The notes under the pieces: generated by a model
What the model was told of the DNA's origin: nothing
Database searches by the model: none
Seen by the model: the letters and a program-made list of their open reading frames with translations, nothing else
Program-made: the position numbers and the translations under genes
Shown: one piece after another, positions 40,342-50,133 of the stretch
Layout of the letters: each line of letters begins with the position of its first letter
How positions within the stretch are numbered: the first letter of the stretch is position 1
Source: Campylobacteraceae bacterium
Lineage (GTDB): Bacteria > Campylobacterota > Campylobacteria > Campylobacterales > Sulfurovaceae
Assembly: GCA_027068975.1 (NCBI GenBank)
Contig: JALXFN010000074.1
Coordinates: 1-64,000, forward strand
Length of the DNA stretch: 64,000 bases
Reading direction: 5' to 3'

Positions 40342-41574
40342 TTATACTGATTTAAGTTGTTTCATATAATCTTCTAGTGAAAGAAAATGACCCCAGTACT
40401 TAATGAAAAGAGCTTCTAACTTATCATATTCTGTACAGTATTGAATCTCTTCTAAAATATCAGCTAATTCATTAATACGTAAATTACTTGCAGCACCTTT
40501 TAGTTTGTGTCCAAGTTCATGAATATTGTCCATATCTTTTTGAGCATAAGAGGTTAATAGATGATCTTTATCATGATGTGCTTGTTCTATAAAATCTTCT
40601 ACGAACTCTTCTATAAGTACTACAGGAAGGTTTAGTTCATCAGCAGCAGTTTGAGGGTTGTATGAAATAGGTAAAGCAGGTACATTATCTAGTGTGAAAG
40701 CTTTATCATCTTTATCTGAAGTTTTAACTACTTTTTCTTCTTCTTTTATATCTTCTTTAATCGTACTGTTACTTACGAGGTTATCAAAGCTTAAATCATC
40801 AAATTCATCTTCTTCTATAACTTTTGTCTCTTCTTTAATATCTTTCTTTTCTTTATAAATATCATCATTAGAGACATTGTTTAGTAAGTCAGTAAATCTT
40901 GCATTAAGGACTTCTTCTTTCTCTTCAATACTATCTTTCTCCAATAAAGTATCAAACTCTTCATCTTCCTCATAGTCTTCAGGTTTTTCTAATGTTAATA
41001 GAGCCAATTTTGTATAGTACTGGTCAATAAGAGGCATACGTTCACGATGTGAAAGTTTTTTAATCTTTAGAAGCAATATATTAATATGTGGTATCTTAAG
41101 AGTTAAGGCTAAATTTGAAAGGTTTTTAATAACCTTGTCATTTCCTTCTAACAGACGTTTCTCATCAATAATGGATTGATCAATAAAACTATCAAGATAA
41201 AGTTTATAGTCATCAACTGTTAATCCTATCTCTTTAGAAATTTTTTCAACATCAAGATAAATTTCTTTATAATTGACTTTAAATTCATTTATAGGTTCTA
41301 CAGGTTTAGGTGTTTTTGTAATTACCTTTTCTACTGTAATGTTTTTTAGCTCAACCAAGTAAAACTCACCAATGGTTCCATAAATTTCGTGATGAGAAAA
41401 GTCAGAATTTATTTTTTGATTATTTTGCTCTATTACAATTTTATTGTTTTCAAACTTTATATAATCAATAATATTCCCTTCTATAAGTTGATTAAAAGAG
41501 TCGTACCCTAAAAGCTCTATAAATGCTTCATCTGCCATTACTAATTGTTTGTTATCGTTATATCCGTAATACAT
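40342..41574 (-). CDS. Hpt phosphotransfer protein with PAS-like N-terminus
   Basis: A 410-residue cytoplasmic protein. The N-terminal 90 residues resemble a PAS fold (NKQLVMADEAFIELLGYDSF). Residues about 120-190 form an Hpt-like helical bundle (YLDSFIDQSIIDEKRLLEG, then NLALTLKIPHINILLL) in which the phosphorylated His is absent. After an acidic low-complexity linker comes a full Hpt domain with H356 in HELGHKLKGAASNLRINEL. It should carry phosphate between the hybrid kinase (12 bp downstream) and the CheY-like protein. Confidence 0.85.
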   Translation of the reverse strand: MYYGYNDNKQLVMADEAFIELLGYDSFNQLIEGNIIDYIKFENNKIVIEQNNQKINSDFSHHEIYGTIGEFYLVELKNITVEKVITKTPKPVEPINEFKVNYKEIYLDVEKISKEIGLTVDDYKLYLDSFIDQSIIDEKRLLEGNDKVIKNLSNLALTLKIPHINILLLKIKKLSHRERMPLIDQYYTKLALLTLEKPEDYEEDEEFDTLLEKDSIEEKEEVLNARFTDLLNNVSNDDIYKEKKDIKEETKVIEEDEFDDLSFDNLVSNSTIKEDIKEEEKVVKTSDKDDKAFTLDNVPALPISYNPQTAADELNLPVVLIEEFVEDFIEQAHHDKDHLLTSYAQKDMDNIHELGHKLKGAASNLRINELADILEEIQYCTEYDKLEALFIKYWGHFLSLEDYMKQLKSV

Positions 41575-41594
41575 TTTTCCCTCGCTATATTATA

Positions 41595-41990
41595 TTAATA
41601 TTGAGCATAACGCTCAATTTCTTCTTCTTTGTTAGATTTAGATGTTGGTTTATGCACAACAATAAAACCTGATATTTCACCACTATTGTCATATTTGACT
41701 GTACAGTGAATATCTGACCAAAAATACATACCATCTCGACGCATATTTTTAAGTGTCGAGAACCACTGTTTAAGACGTTTTTTTGTTGACCAAAGATTCT
41801 CATAAAGTTCTTGAGGTACATCAGGATGCTTAAATATCGAATGGTCTTTACCCAAAAGTTCTTCTTTTCTAAAACCAGTAACTTGACAAAAGTTCTGATT
41901 AGCGTAAGTTATTATTCCATTCATATCAATTTCATATATTAAATTTTCAGTAAAAGTATATTCAACATCTAACGCTATAGGATGATGCAC
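41595..41990 (-). CDS. Stand-alone PAS protein, Aer-like
   Basis: A 131-residue single PAS domain: NLIYEIDMNGIITYANQNFCQVTGFRKEELLGKDHSIFKHPDVPQELYENLW and FSTLKNMRRDGMYFWSDIHCTVKYDNSGEISGFIVV. The HPDVP motif and the W-pattern match Aer-type PAS domains that bind FAD and sense redox state. The start is GTG (41990) with AAAGGAAG five bases before it. First gene of the operon, 20 bp before the Hpt gene, so it is likely the sensory input. Confidence 0.88.
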   Translation of the reverse strand: MHHPIALDVEYTFTENLIYEIDMNGIITYANQNFCQVTGFRKEELLGKDHSIFKHPDVPQELYENLWSTKKRLKQWFSTLKNMRRDGMYFWSDIHCTVKYDNSGEISGFIVVHKPTSKSNKEEEIERYAQY

Positions 41991-42147
41991 TCTGCTTCCT
42001 TTATGTATATTTATTAATCCGTAGGTAACTTTATTATAAAAAGACTAAGATGTTTATTAAAATAAACTTATTCTTAAAATTTAATTTATCATAATAAAAT
42101 TTTTTTACAAATTATAATATTAAATGTTCAGATACATATTATATAGA

Positions 42148-43953
42148 TTAATATTTAACAATATCTGTTTTTATTATTTTAGCAATTTTTTCACTACTAG
42201 CAACTGAAATTTCACTATAAGTTGCATTTTTAATGGCTTCAAAAGTTCCAAAGTAGTTTAGAAGTTTTTTAATGGTAGCTGGACCAACCCCTTTTTTTTG
42301 CAAAAGAGAGTTTTGAGTGTCATCTTTTCGTTTTTTATTTTGATGGTAAGTTATGGCAAAACGGTGGGCTTCATCACGTTGTCTCTGTACCCATTGTAGG
42401 CGTTTATCTGTAGTTTTTAGCTCAAAAACTGAATCTTCAGTATAGATAATATCTTTGGCAGAACCTTTGGCTCTATGGGCTTTTGCATCAAGTTTCTCTT
42501 TTGCTATGGCAATGACATTTAACTCTATGTTGGCTTCATTTAAAAGTTGAACAGCCAGTTTTCTTAACGTCTCTCCTCCATCTAAAATCCATAAGTCTGG
42601 TGCTGGATTTTTATAAAAACTCTCTATTCGTCTACTTAACATCTCTTTCATCTGTCCATATTCATCTTTGGCTTTGAGTTCATAGCGTCTATAATCATTT
42701 TTTTGCCATTTTCCTTCATTCCATACGACCATAGCTCCTACTGTAGCCACTCCCATCATATGAGAGTTGTCAAAAGACTCAACACGATAAGGCACAATGT
42801 CTAGTTCAAAAAGTTCAGCAATTTTAGGCTCTATCTCCTCTTTATTCTCTTGTTTTAAAACTTCCTGTGCATTGGTGATAGCTAGTGATGTTAATTTCTC
42901 TTTTGAACCTTTTTTAGGGTTAATAATATTGATTTTTTTAGAGAAACGTTCACTTAATAGAGTTGCTAATTCTGCTTGGTCTTTAAACTCATGTGCTACT
43001 AAAATGGTTTTGGCTATTTGGGGTGCTTCTGTATTGTAAAACTCTAAAAGAGCTTGTGTATAAGCTTCATCTTGGTCAAAAACATCTCTACTTCTAAAGG
43101 TGGAAAAAGAGGAAGAGATAATTTTTCCTTGACGCATAAATATTTTAACAATTACACCTCTGTTTGTACCATTTACAATAGCAAAAATATCCATATCATC
43201 AAGAGATTTTAAATCGAGGTTTGAACTTATGGTTAAGTCCTCTATAGTCTTAATATTATCACGCAATTTACCAGCCTCTTCATAACGTTCAGCCATGGCA
43301 AGTGACATCATTTTCTCTTTAAGAATCTCTATGAGAATCGTACGTTTACCTATAGACTTTTTAGCTTTTTCGACTATTTTATAGTACTCTTCACGTGTAA
43401 CTTTTCCTTCGCATGGAGCTAAACATTTCTCTATTTGATGAAAAAGACAAGCTTTACCTTCTCGTAAACAGGATTTTTTTTGAACCAATGGAAAAACTTC
43501 ATAGAGTGTATCTAGTAGGACTTTCCCCCCGTTAGGAAAAGGACCATAGTATGAGATGTTTTTCCCTTTTATAACCTTTCTCGTTATCTCAAAGCGTGGA
43601 AAATCTTGGTTTTCATCTATGTAAATATAGGGGTAAGTTTTGTCATCACGTAGTAAGATATTATATTTGGGATTAAGTTGTTTAATTAAAGAGTTTTCTA
43701 AAATAAGAGCATCTGCTTCTGTTTCAACTACAATATATTCTACTTTTACAGCCTGTTCTAACATTTTAATAATGCGAATACTTAAAGTGTCATTTGGATG
43801 AAGTTTAGGAGTGAAACGCCAGTAACTTTTGACTCTGTTTTTAAGATTTTTTGCTTTTCCCACATAGAGTAAGCGTGAATTTTTGTCAAAATATTGGTAG
43901 ACACCAGCACTACTAGGTAGGTTTTGAATGGTTTTTTCTATTTTGCTATACAT
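42148..43953 (-). CDS. uvrC: Excinuclease ABC subunit C
   Basis: A 601-residue UvrC. GIY-YIG nuclease at the N-terminus (LPSSAGVYQYFDKNSRLLYVGKAKNLKNRVKSY), Cys-rich loop CLREGKACLFHQIEKCLAPC, UVR segment AMAERYEEAGKLRDNI, the RNase H-like 5'-nuclease domain with ESFDNSHMMGVATVGAMVVWNEG and ILDGG, and a C-terminal HhH (LLQKKGVGPATIKKLLNYFGTFEAIKNA). It makes both incisions in nucleotide excision repair. Adjacent, without a gap, to the DciA-like gene upstream. Confidence 0.96.
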   Translation of the reverse strand: MYSKIEKTIQNLPSSAGVYQYFDKNSRLLYVGKAKNLKNRVKSYWRFTPKLHPNDTLSIRIIKMLEQAVKVEYIVVETEADALILENSLIKQLNPKYNILLRDDKTYPYIYIDENQDFPRFEITRKVIKGKNISYYGPFPNGGKVLLDTLYEVFPLVQKKSCLREGKACLFHQIEKCLAPCEGKVTREEYYKIVEKAKKSIGKRTILIEILKEKMMSLAMAERYEEAGKLRDNIKTIEDLTISSNLDLKSLDDMDIFAIVNGTNRGVIVKIFMRQGKIISSSFSTFRSRDVFDQDEAYTQALLEFYNTEAPQIAKTILVAHEFKDQAELATLLSERFSKKINIINPKKGSKEKLTSLAITNAQEVLKQENKEEIEPKIAELFELDIVPYRVESFDNSHMMGVATVGAMVVWNEGKWQKNDYRRYELKAKDEYGQMKEMLSRRIESFYKNPAPDLWILDGGETLRKLAVQLLNEANIELNVIAIAKEKLDAKAHRAKGSAKDIIYTEDSVFELKTTDKRLQWVQRQRDEAHRFAITYHQNKKRKDDTQNSLLQKKGVGPATIKKLLNYFGTFEAIKNATYSEISVASSEKIAKIIKTDIVKY

Positions 43954-44400
43954 TTATAGTTGCTTTTCGATAGATTTTTTAATTTTATTAAATGCAACTT
44001 GAAGTTCTTTGTCTTCTGATTCTATAGTAAATTCACCCAATGCCATCTCTTTATAGTGAGGGACTGTTGACACTATAGTCTCTTCTTTTATAATAGAAAG
44101 ATGCTTAGAGTTAAAAAGTACTACTTTAGAGGCTTTCATATCTTTACACTTCTCATCACTCTTTGTCAACATGCTTAATAGAGATTTTAATAAATCTTTA
44201 TTATAATTGAGCTCCATTTTAAACCCAGGGTGAGAGAGTGCCACAAATAGTGTATCATCTCTTACATATACAAAAGCAATGGCTTTTTTAAATCTTGGAT
44301 TTAATAGAGAGATAAACTTTTGATAGCAGTAGTGACTCTTAAGTAATTTAAACTCAGGTAGGTTACGGATATGCGAAAGTATGGTAGAAGCTTTTTTCAT
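43954..44400 (-). CDS. DUF721/DciA-like protein
   Basis: A 148-residue protein resembling the DUF721 (DciA) family: STILSHIRNLPEFKLLKSHYCYQKFISLLNPRFKKAIAFVYVRDDTLFVALSHPGFKMELNYNKDLL, the 'l.v.v.s..w..eL......ll..L' pattern. DciA loads the replicative helicase in bacteria lacking DnaC; assignment here is by weak similarity. Its start region overlaps the 5' end of a small lipoprotein gene on the other strand. Confidence 0.65.
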   Translation of the reverse strand: MKKASTILSHIRNLPEFKLLKSHYCYQKFISLLNPRFKKAIAFVYVRDDTLFVALSHPGFKMELNYNKDLLKSLLSMLTKSDEKCKDMKASKVVLFNSKHLSIIKEETIVSTVPHYKEMALGEFTIESEDKELQVAFNKIKKSIEKQL

Positions 44401-44499
44401 CTTTTTATTATAGCATTTTTTAGCTTTTTTTTATTAAGTGGATGTGGCTATAAGGCTGACCCATATTGGGTAGAACATGCAATAGATAGGGGAGAATAG
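44371..44499 (+). CDS. 42-residue lipoprotein, LptM-like
   Basis: A short gene: MRKYGRSFFHLFIIAFFSFF, then LLSGCGYKADPYWVEHAIDR and GE. It has a basic N-terminus, a hydrophobic core and a good lipobox LLSGC; the mature CGYKADPYW resembles the CGxKGPLxxP of the tiny LptM (YifL) lipoproteins that help LptD mature. AGGTAGG lies before the ATG. Its first 30 bases overlap, on the opposite strand, the DciA-like gene. It ends one base before nadB. Confidence 0.75.
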   Translation: MRKYGRSFFHLFIIAFFSFFLLSGCGYKADPYWVEHAIDRGE

Positions 44500-44500
44500 A

Positions 44501-45949
44501 ATGAAAAAGTATGATGTGTTAATAATAGGTGCAGGAATAGCAGGACTTTATGCTGCAATGAATATTCCAAAAGATAAAAAGGTTTTGGTTGTTTGTAAAG
44601 ATATTCCTTGGGAGTGTAATACATTTTATGCTCAAGGAGGAATGGTGACAGCTTTAGATGAAGCAGACATCCCTCTACATGTAGAGGATACCATGGCAGC
44701 AGGAGCTTTCCATAATAACCGTGAAGCAGTAGAGATTATGTCTCGTACCTCTATTGAAACAACCAAAGATATTATTGATAAGGGGATGGAGTTTGATACG
44801 GATGAAGAGGGAAATATAGTCTATACTAAAGAGGCTGCTCACTCTACAGAGAGAATTGTCCATGCTGGTGGTGATGCAACAGGGCGTTACATGCACTACT
44901 TTATGATGGTTCAAAATAAGCATCAACTTCAACGAAATACTTTAGTTTATGATTTACTTATTGAAAATGGTCGCTGTTTTGGTGTGAATGCTTTGGTGAA
45001 CTATAAACATGAGACTATTTTAGCTGATGATGTCATTATTGCTTCTGGTGGGGTAGGGTCTCTCTATGAATACAATACCAACTCTCGGACTGTCTCAGCT
45101 GATATTCATGGTATCTGTATTGAAAAGGGTATAGAGCTAGAAAACATGGAGATGATGCAGTTTCACCCAACTGTTTTTGTAAAGACTCCCTTTGCTCGAA
45201 AACTTTTACTTACAGAAGCCCTAAGAGGTGAGGGGGCGTGGGTCGTAGCAGAAGATGGACGACGTTTCCTTTTTGATTATGATGAGAGAGGAGAGTTGGC
45301 ATCTCGTGATATTGTAAGTCGTGCTATTTTTGACCATAAGCGAAAAACAGGTGAAGAGGTCTATTTAGATTTCTCTATGTTTGAAGAGGAGTGGTTCCAT
45401 AAACGTTTCCCTAACATCACAAGAACTTTTGAGTCATTAGGTTATAGATTTCCACAAGATAGAGTACCAATCTCCCCAGCATTTCACTATGCCGTAGGAG
45501 GAATAAAGTGTGATACTGATGGTTGTGTAGAGGGAATAGATGGTCTATATGTCATAGGTGAAGCATCAAGCACAGGTGTTCATGGTGCCAATCGTTTGGC
45601 TTCTAACTCCTTACTCGAAGGTGTTGTTTTTGCAAAACGAGCTGTTGACCATATATTAGCAAAAGAGAAAGTAGAAGTTGCTGTTCCAATTTTTGATAAA
45701 GAGTATAAAAATATTGTTCATCATGAAGCAGATAAAATCTATAAGCGTCGTTTACGAAAAATTATGTGGGATGATATGGGGGTAATACGAACTAAAAAAG
45801 GTCTACTTGAAGCTAAAAATGCCATTTTTGATATGAAAAATAGAGATATAGGACGACTTTTAGAGTTGCGTTTAAATACAGCCTCAGCTATTGTTGATGC
45901 AGCTTTAAAACGTAAAGAGAGCTTGGGAACACATTATATTGAAAATTAG
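44501..45949 (+). CDS. nadB: L-aspartate oxidase
   Basis: A 482-residue flavoprotein making iminoaspartate for NAD synthesis. FAD-binding KYDVLIIGAGIAGLYAAM, NTFYAQGGMVTALDEAD, the catalytic region AAHSTERIVHAGGDATGRYMH, MMQFHPTVF, EALRGEGAWVV, RDIVSRAIF, YAVGGIKCDTDG and GANRLASNSLLEGVVFAKRA are all present. It is shorter at the C-terminus than the E. coli enzyme (about 540), usual in Campylobacterota. GGGGAG precedes the ATG. Confidence 0.94.
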   Translation: MKKYDVLIIGAGIAGLYAAMNIPKDKKVLVVCKDIPWECNTFYAQGGMVTALDEADIPLHVEDTMAAGAFHNNREAVEIMSRTSIETTKDIIDKGMEFDTDEEGNIVYTKEAAHSTERIVHAGGDATGRYMHYFMMVQNKHQLQRNTLVYDLLIENGRCFGVNALVNYKHETILADDVIIASGGVGSLYEYNTNSRTVSADIHGICIEKGIELENMEMMQFHPTVFVKTPFARKLLLTEALRGEGAWVVAEDGRRFLFDYDERGELASRDIVSRAIFDHKRKTGEEVYLDFSMFEEEWFHKRFPNITRTFESLGYRFPQDRVPISPAFHYAVGGIKCDTDGCVEGIDGLYVIGEASSTGVHGANRLASNSLLEGVVFAKRAVDHILAKEKVEVAVPIFDKEYKNIVHHEADKIYKRRLRKIMWDDMGVIRTKKGLLEAKNAIFDMKNRDIGRLLELRLNTASAIVDAALKRKESLGTHYIEN

Positions 45950-46119
45950 TACTTAGTTATTATCTTTTAGATTTACGTGTTACTAAATTGCTCGGTTTTT
46001 TGCTTTTAAAAAGCTCCTCTTTTATAGTGCTTAGAATTATATTTTTTTAACTATAATTGTAACAAATTAAAATCATTAGACTTTTTACATTATGTTGAGG
46101 TCTAAGTAATGGAGTTATA

Positions 46120-47439
46120 ATGCACGATTTACACTTAGCGACCACTTGGGTCGGATGGGTCTCATTGGCAATTTTTGTTATTGGGTACTACTTTATTGCA
46201 ACAGAAGATAAATACAGAATCAACAAAGCAAAACCTGCACTTTTAGCAGGTACGGGTATCTTTATGCTTATTGGTCTCTATTTTGCTATGAATGGTTTAG
46301 ATGCTAACCCTTTAGAGCATGAGGTTGACCACTTAATTGTTGAGATAGCAGGAATTTTCTTCTTTTTATTTGTGGCTATGACCTATATAGAAGCAATGAT
46401 TGACCGTGGAGTTTTTTCTGCTCTTCGTTATAGATTGGTCTCAAGGGGTTATAGTTATGGTAAACTGTTTTGGGTTACAGGTCTTTTGGCATTTTTTATT
46501 TCGCCAATTGCCGACAATTTAACTACAGCACTTATTCTTTCTACTGTACTCTTAACTATCGACAAAGATAACAAAGAGTTCTTGGTTCCATCAGCTATTA
46601 ACATTGTTGTTGCAGCCAATGCAGGGGGGGCTTGGTCTCCATTTGGTGACATTACTACACTTATGGTATGGGTAGATGGACGTGCTGAATTTGTAGAGTT
46701 CCTTTTCTTGTTTCCTGCTGCCTTTTTGGGTTGGGCTGTAACGGCATTTTTATTGAGTCGATTTATTCCAAAGGGAACGCCACCATTTAACAGTGATGAA
46801 AAACCAGCTGAGATTTTAGAGGGAGGTAAAGTAATTATTGGACTTTTTGCTCTTACTATTTTCTTTGCGATTGTTTCACACCAAGTACTTCATTTACCTG
46901 CTATGTGGGGAATGCTCTTTGGTCTAGCAATTTTAAAACTTTATGTTTACAAACTTAACGAGAGTGCTTCCCCAACACAAGTAAATGTCTTTTCTTGGAT
47001 AGCAAAAGTAGAAAATGACACACTTCTTTTCTTTTTTGGTATCTTGGCAGCTGTTGGTGGACTTCACTTCTTAGGTTTCCTAGAGTACTTTACAGCACTC
47101 TACGATAGCTTTGGACCAACTGTTATGAACGTTGGGGTAGGGTTCCTCTCTGCTGTTGTAGACAACGTTCCTGTTATGTCAGCTGTTTTAAAGGCTAACC
47201 CTAACATGGGAACAGATACTATGGCAATTCAAGAGCAGTGGATGTTGGTAACCATGACAGCAGGTATTGGTGGGTCACTTATCTCATTTGGTTCAGCAGC
47301 AGGTGTTGGTGTTATGGGTAAAATGCATGGTATTTATACTTTTGCTTCACATATGAAACTGGCTTGGACGGTACTTGTAGGTTATATTGTATCTGTGGCT
47401 GTTTGGTATGTGCAGTTTGACCTTTTGCATATAGGTTAA
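46120..47439 (+). CDS. nhaD: Na+/H+ antiporter, NhaD family
   Basis: A 439-residue ion transporter of the IT superfamily with about 12 membrane helices. The NhaD core is visible: SPIADNLTTALILSTVLL, NIVVAANAGGAWSPFGDITTLMVW and the mirrored VDNVPVMSAVLK with GGSLISFGSAAGVGVMGKM. It exchanges Na+ or Li+ for H+ across the inner membrane. Single gene, ended by the hairpin terminator at 47479. Confidence 0.93.
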   Translation: MHDLHLATTWVGWVSLAIFVIGYYFIATEDKYRINKAKPALLAGTGIFMLIGLYFAMNGLDANPLEHEVDHLIVEIAGIFFFLFVAMTYIEAMIDRGVFSALRYRLVSRGYSYGKLFWVTGLLAFFISPIADNLTTALILSTVLLTIDKDNKEFLVPSAINIVVAANAGGAWSPFGDITTLMVWVDGRAEFVEFLFLFPAAFLGWAVTAFLLSRFIPKGTPPFNSDEKPAEILEGGKVIIGLFALTIFFAIVSHQVLHLPAMWGMLFGLAILKLYVYKLNESASPTQVNVFSWIAKVENDTLLFFFGILAAVGGLHFLGFLEYFTALYDSFGPTVMNVGVGFLSAVVDNVPVMSAVLKANPNMGTDTMAIQEQWMLVTMTAGIGGSLISFGSAAGVGVMGKMHGIYTFASHMKLAWTVLVGYIVSVAVWYVQFDLLHIG

Positions 47440-47478
47440 TAGTTCAATGATTATCGCATCAAATTTTTTAACTTAAAA

Positions 47479-47508
47479 AAATGCCACCTAAGTGGCATTT
47501 CCCCTTTT
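47479..47508 (+). terminator. Rho-independent terminator after nhaD
   Basis: AAATGCCAC (47479-47487) and GTGGCATTT (47492-47500) form a 9-bp perfect stem with a CTAA loop, followed by CCCC and TTTTT. A-rich sequence before it would let it act on the opposite strand too. Confidence 0.75.
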
Positions 47509-47577
47509 TATTTTTTGGCATAATTCTTTTTAAGTTTAGTCTTTATGACTAAGCTATATTGATTATAAGGATTTAAA

Positions 47578-48471
47578 ATGAAAAAAATATTACTCTCTAC
47601 TTTTGTAGCCTCATTACTTTTCACATCAGCAACAGCAGATACTAATACTTCTAAAAATTTAAGTAGTAAAGAGGTAAGTACTCATGCAACTAAAGTAGCA
47701 ACTAAAAAGGCGAAAGATAATAAAGTTGAATTGGTAAAAGAGGCTTTAGAGTCATTGGAACTTTCGGCTAAAGCAGTTAAACAGATAGATAGTAAAAAAA
47801 TAGATGAAGCAAAAAAAAGTGTTCAAGAAGCTTTAGGAAAATTAGAATCTATTTTAGCATCTGAGAAAGTACCTAAAGTATTACCAATTGATAATCAAAT
47901 AGTTGTTAAAAATTTTGTAGGTACATCAAAGGATGTTGAGGCTGTCTTAGATAAGGTAAAGAAACTTTTAGATTCAGGAAAGGTACAAGAGGCTGGTGAA
48001 TTATTGATTTCACTTCAAAGTGAGATTGACATAACAATAGTTAGTTTACCTTTGGTCTCCTATCCAGATGCATTAAAGTTGGCCTCAAAATATCTTATTG
48101 AGAATCAAGCAACTAAAGCGAAAGGCGTATTGGCTATAGCTTTAAATACTTTTGTAAAAGATGAACAGATTATTCCTATACCATTGATTAACAGTTTAGA
48201 GTTGGTATCTAAAGCATCAGAAATTGCAAAAGATGATAAAGAACAAGCATTAAAACATTTAGAATGGGCTAAAGATGAACTGCTTAAAGCAGAAGCATTA
48301 GGCTATGTTAGTTCAAGTAGCACAACTTATAAGCAAGTAGGTGAACTTATTGAGAATATTGAAAAAGAGGTAAAAGGAGATAATAAAGCTGAAAAATTAT
48401 TTAAGGAGCTTACTGAAAAATTAAAAGACTTTAAAAATAAAATTTTACCTACAGAAAATAAAAATAAATAA
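47578..48471 (+). CDS. YfdX family periplasmic protein
   Basis: A 297-residue exported protein (signal KKILLSTFVASLLFTSATA). The YfdX pattern is visible: VKEALESLELSAKAVKQIDSKKIDEAKKSVQEALGKLESIL, LPIDNQIVV, VSLPLVSYPDALKLASKYL and IPIPLINSLELVSKASEIA, with KDKEQALKHLEWAKDELLKAEALGY. YfdX proteins are helical; the E. coli member belongs to an acid/drug-resistance regulon, the biochemical role is open. C-terminus Lys-rich. Monocistronic. Confidence 0.82.
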   Translation: MKKILLSTFVASLLFTSATADTNTSKNLSSKEVSTHATKVATKKAKDNKVELVKEALESLELSAKAVKQIDSKKIDEAKKSVQEALGKLESILASEKVPKVLPIDNQIVVKNFVGTSKDVEAVLDKVKKLLDSGKVQEAGELLISLQSEIDITIVSLPLVSYPDALKLASKYLIENQATKAKGVLAIALNTFVKDEQIIPIPLINSLELVSKASEIAKDDKEQALKHLEWAKDELLKAEALGYVSSSSTTYKQVGELIENIEKEVKGDNKAEKLFKELTEKLKDFKNKILPTENKNK

Positions 48472-48597
48472 ATAGTAAAAATGTATATTAGGTTCAAAGT
48501 ATGAAAAAAATCAATTTTCAATCCTAATACCCCTCTCATAAAAAAAAGAGTATAATTCCAACAAATTTTAATTATCTAAAATAAGGAATTATACCTC

Positions 48598-50133
48598 ATG
48601 AAACAAGTACCCATACTCGTCCTAGACTTCGGTTCACAATACACCCAACTTATAGCAAGAAAACTAAGAGAATCAGGGGTTTACTGTGAAGTAGTTCCTT
48701 ATAGGGAAAATATAGCTAACATAAAAGCACGTAAACCTAAAGGGATTATCCTCTCTGGTGGTCCTGCTTCTGTTTATGCAGAAGATGCTTATAAACCAAG
48801 TGAAGAGCTTTGGTCTCTTGGGCTTCCTATTATGGGAATCTGTTATGGAATGCAACTTATTACTCAACGTTATGGTGGAGAGGTAGTCTCTGCTGATCAT
48901 CATGAGTATGGAAAAGCGAAGTTAACCATTACAGACTCTAAAATATTTGATGGTATGACTAACAATGAGACAGTTTGGATGAGTCATGGAGATAGAGCAG
49001 AAAAAGTTCCCGATAACTTTGAGGTTATTGGTACTTCTGAAAACTCTCCTTATGCAGCGATTGCTAATGAAGAGATGAAGATTTACGCATTTCAATTTCA
49101 CCCAGAAGTTCACCACTCTGTAGAGGGGACAAAACTTCTTAAAAACTTTGCAAAACATATCTGTGGATGTGACAGCACATGGAACATGGGTGGTTTTGCA
49201 AAAGAGAAAATAGCACAGATAAAAGCACAAGTAGGGGATAAAAAAGTTCTTTGTGGTGTTTCGGGGGGAGTTGACTCTTCTGTAGTAGCTGCGATGCTTA
49301 ACGAAGCGTTACCAAAAGAGCAACTCATTTGTGTATTTGTTGACCAAGGATTGCTACGTAAAAATGAGGCTGAAGATGTTCAAAACATGTTTAAGCTTCT
49401 TGATATTCCACTCATTACCATTGATGCTAAAGCAGAATTTATGGAAGCTTTAAAAGATGTGAGTGACCCAGAGCAGAAGCGTAAAGTAATTGGTGAGAAG
49501 TTTATTGAAGTTTTTGATAGAGAAGCTAAAAAACACACTGATGTTGCCTTTTTGGCACAAGGAACACTCTATACAGATGTTATTGAGTCAGTTTCCGTTA
49601 AAGGACCCTCTAAAACCATTAAGTCACATCACAATGTAGGTGGACTTCCAGACTGGATGACTTTTGAACTTGTAGAGCCTTTAAGAGAGATTTTTAAAGA
49701 TGAGGTTAGAAAATTAGGACTTGAGCTTGGACTTCCTGCTCATATGATAGGTCGTCACCCATTCCCTGGACCTGGACTTGCTATTCGTACTATGGGTGCA
49801 GTTACAGAAGAGGGCTTACACCTTATCCGTGAGTCTGATGCCATTATGCAAGAGGAGCTTAAAGCCACAGGTTACTACGACAAAGTTTGGCAAGCATTTA
49901 CCGTACTTTTAAATGTTCAATCAGTAGGAGTCATGGGAGACAATAGAACCTATGATAATACAGTCTGTGTGCGTATGGTAGAGTCTGTAGATGGTATGAC
50001 AGCTACTTTTGCTCATGTTCCTCATGATGTTTTAGAGGGAATAAGTAGACGAATTATTAATGAGATAGATGGGATAAATAGGGTGGTTTATGATATAAGC
50101 TCAAAGCCGCCAGCAACAATTGAGTGGGAATAA
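48598..50133 (+). CDS. guaA: GMP synthase (glutamine-hydrolysing)
   Basis: A 511-residue GuaA. Class I glutamine amidotransferase domain: [38 protein letters not shown] (nucleophile Cys), [10 protein letters not shown] (His, Glu). Then the ATP-pyrophosphatase loop [16 protein letters not shown] and the dimerisation domain ending [19 protein letters not shown], the universal C-terminus. Converts XMP to GMP. AAGGAAT precedes the ATG. Confidence 0.97.
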   Translation: MKQVPILVLDFGSQYTQLIARKLRESGVYCEVVPYRENIANIKARKPKGIILSGGPASVYAEDAYKPSEELWSLGLPIMGICYGMQLITQRYGGEVVSADHHEYGKAKLTITDSKIFDGMTNNETVWMSHGDRAEKVPDNFEVIGTSENSPYAAIANEEMKIYAFQFHPEVHHSVEGTKLLKNFAKHICGCDSTWNMGGFAKEKIAQIKAQVGDKKVLCGVSGGVDSSVVAAMLNEALPKEQLICVFVDQGLLRKNEAEDVQNMFKLLDIPLITIDAKAEFMEALKDVSDPEQKRKVIGEKFIEVFDREAKKHTDVAFLAQGTLYTDVIESVSVKGPSKTIKSHHNVGGLPDWMTFELVEPLREIFKDEVRKLGLELGLPAHMIGRHPFPGPGLAIRTMGAVTEEGLHLIRESDAIMQEELKATGYYDKVWQAFTVLLNVQSVGVMGDNRTYDNTVCVRMVESVDGMTATFAHVPHDVLEGISRRIINEIDGINRVVYDISSKPPATIEWE

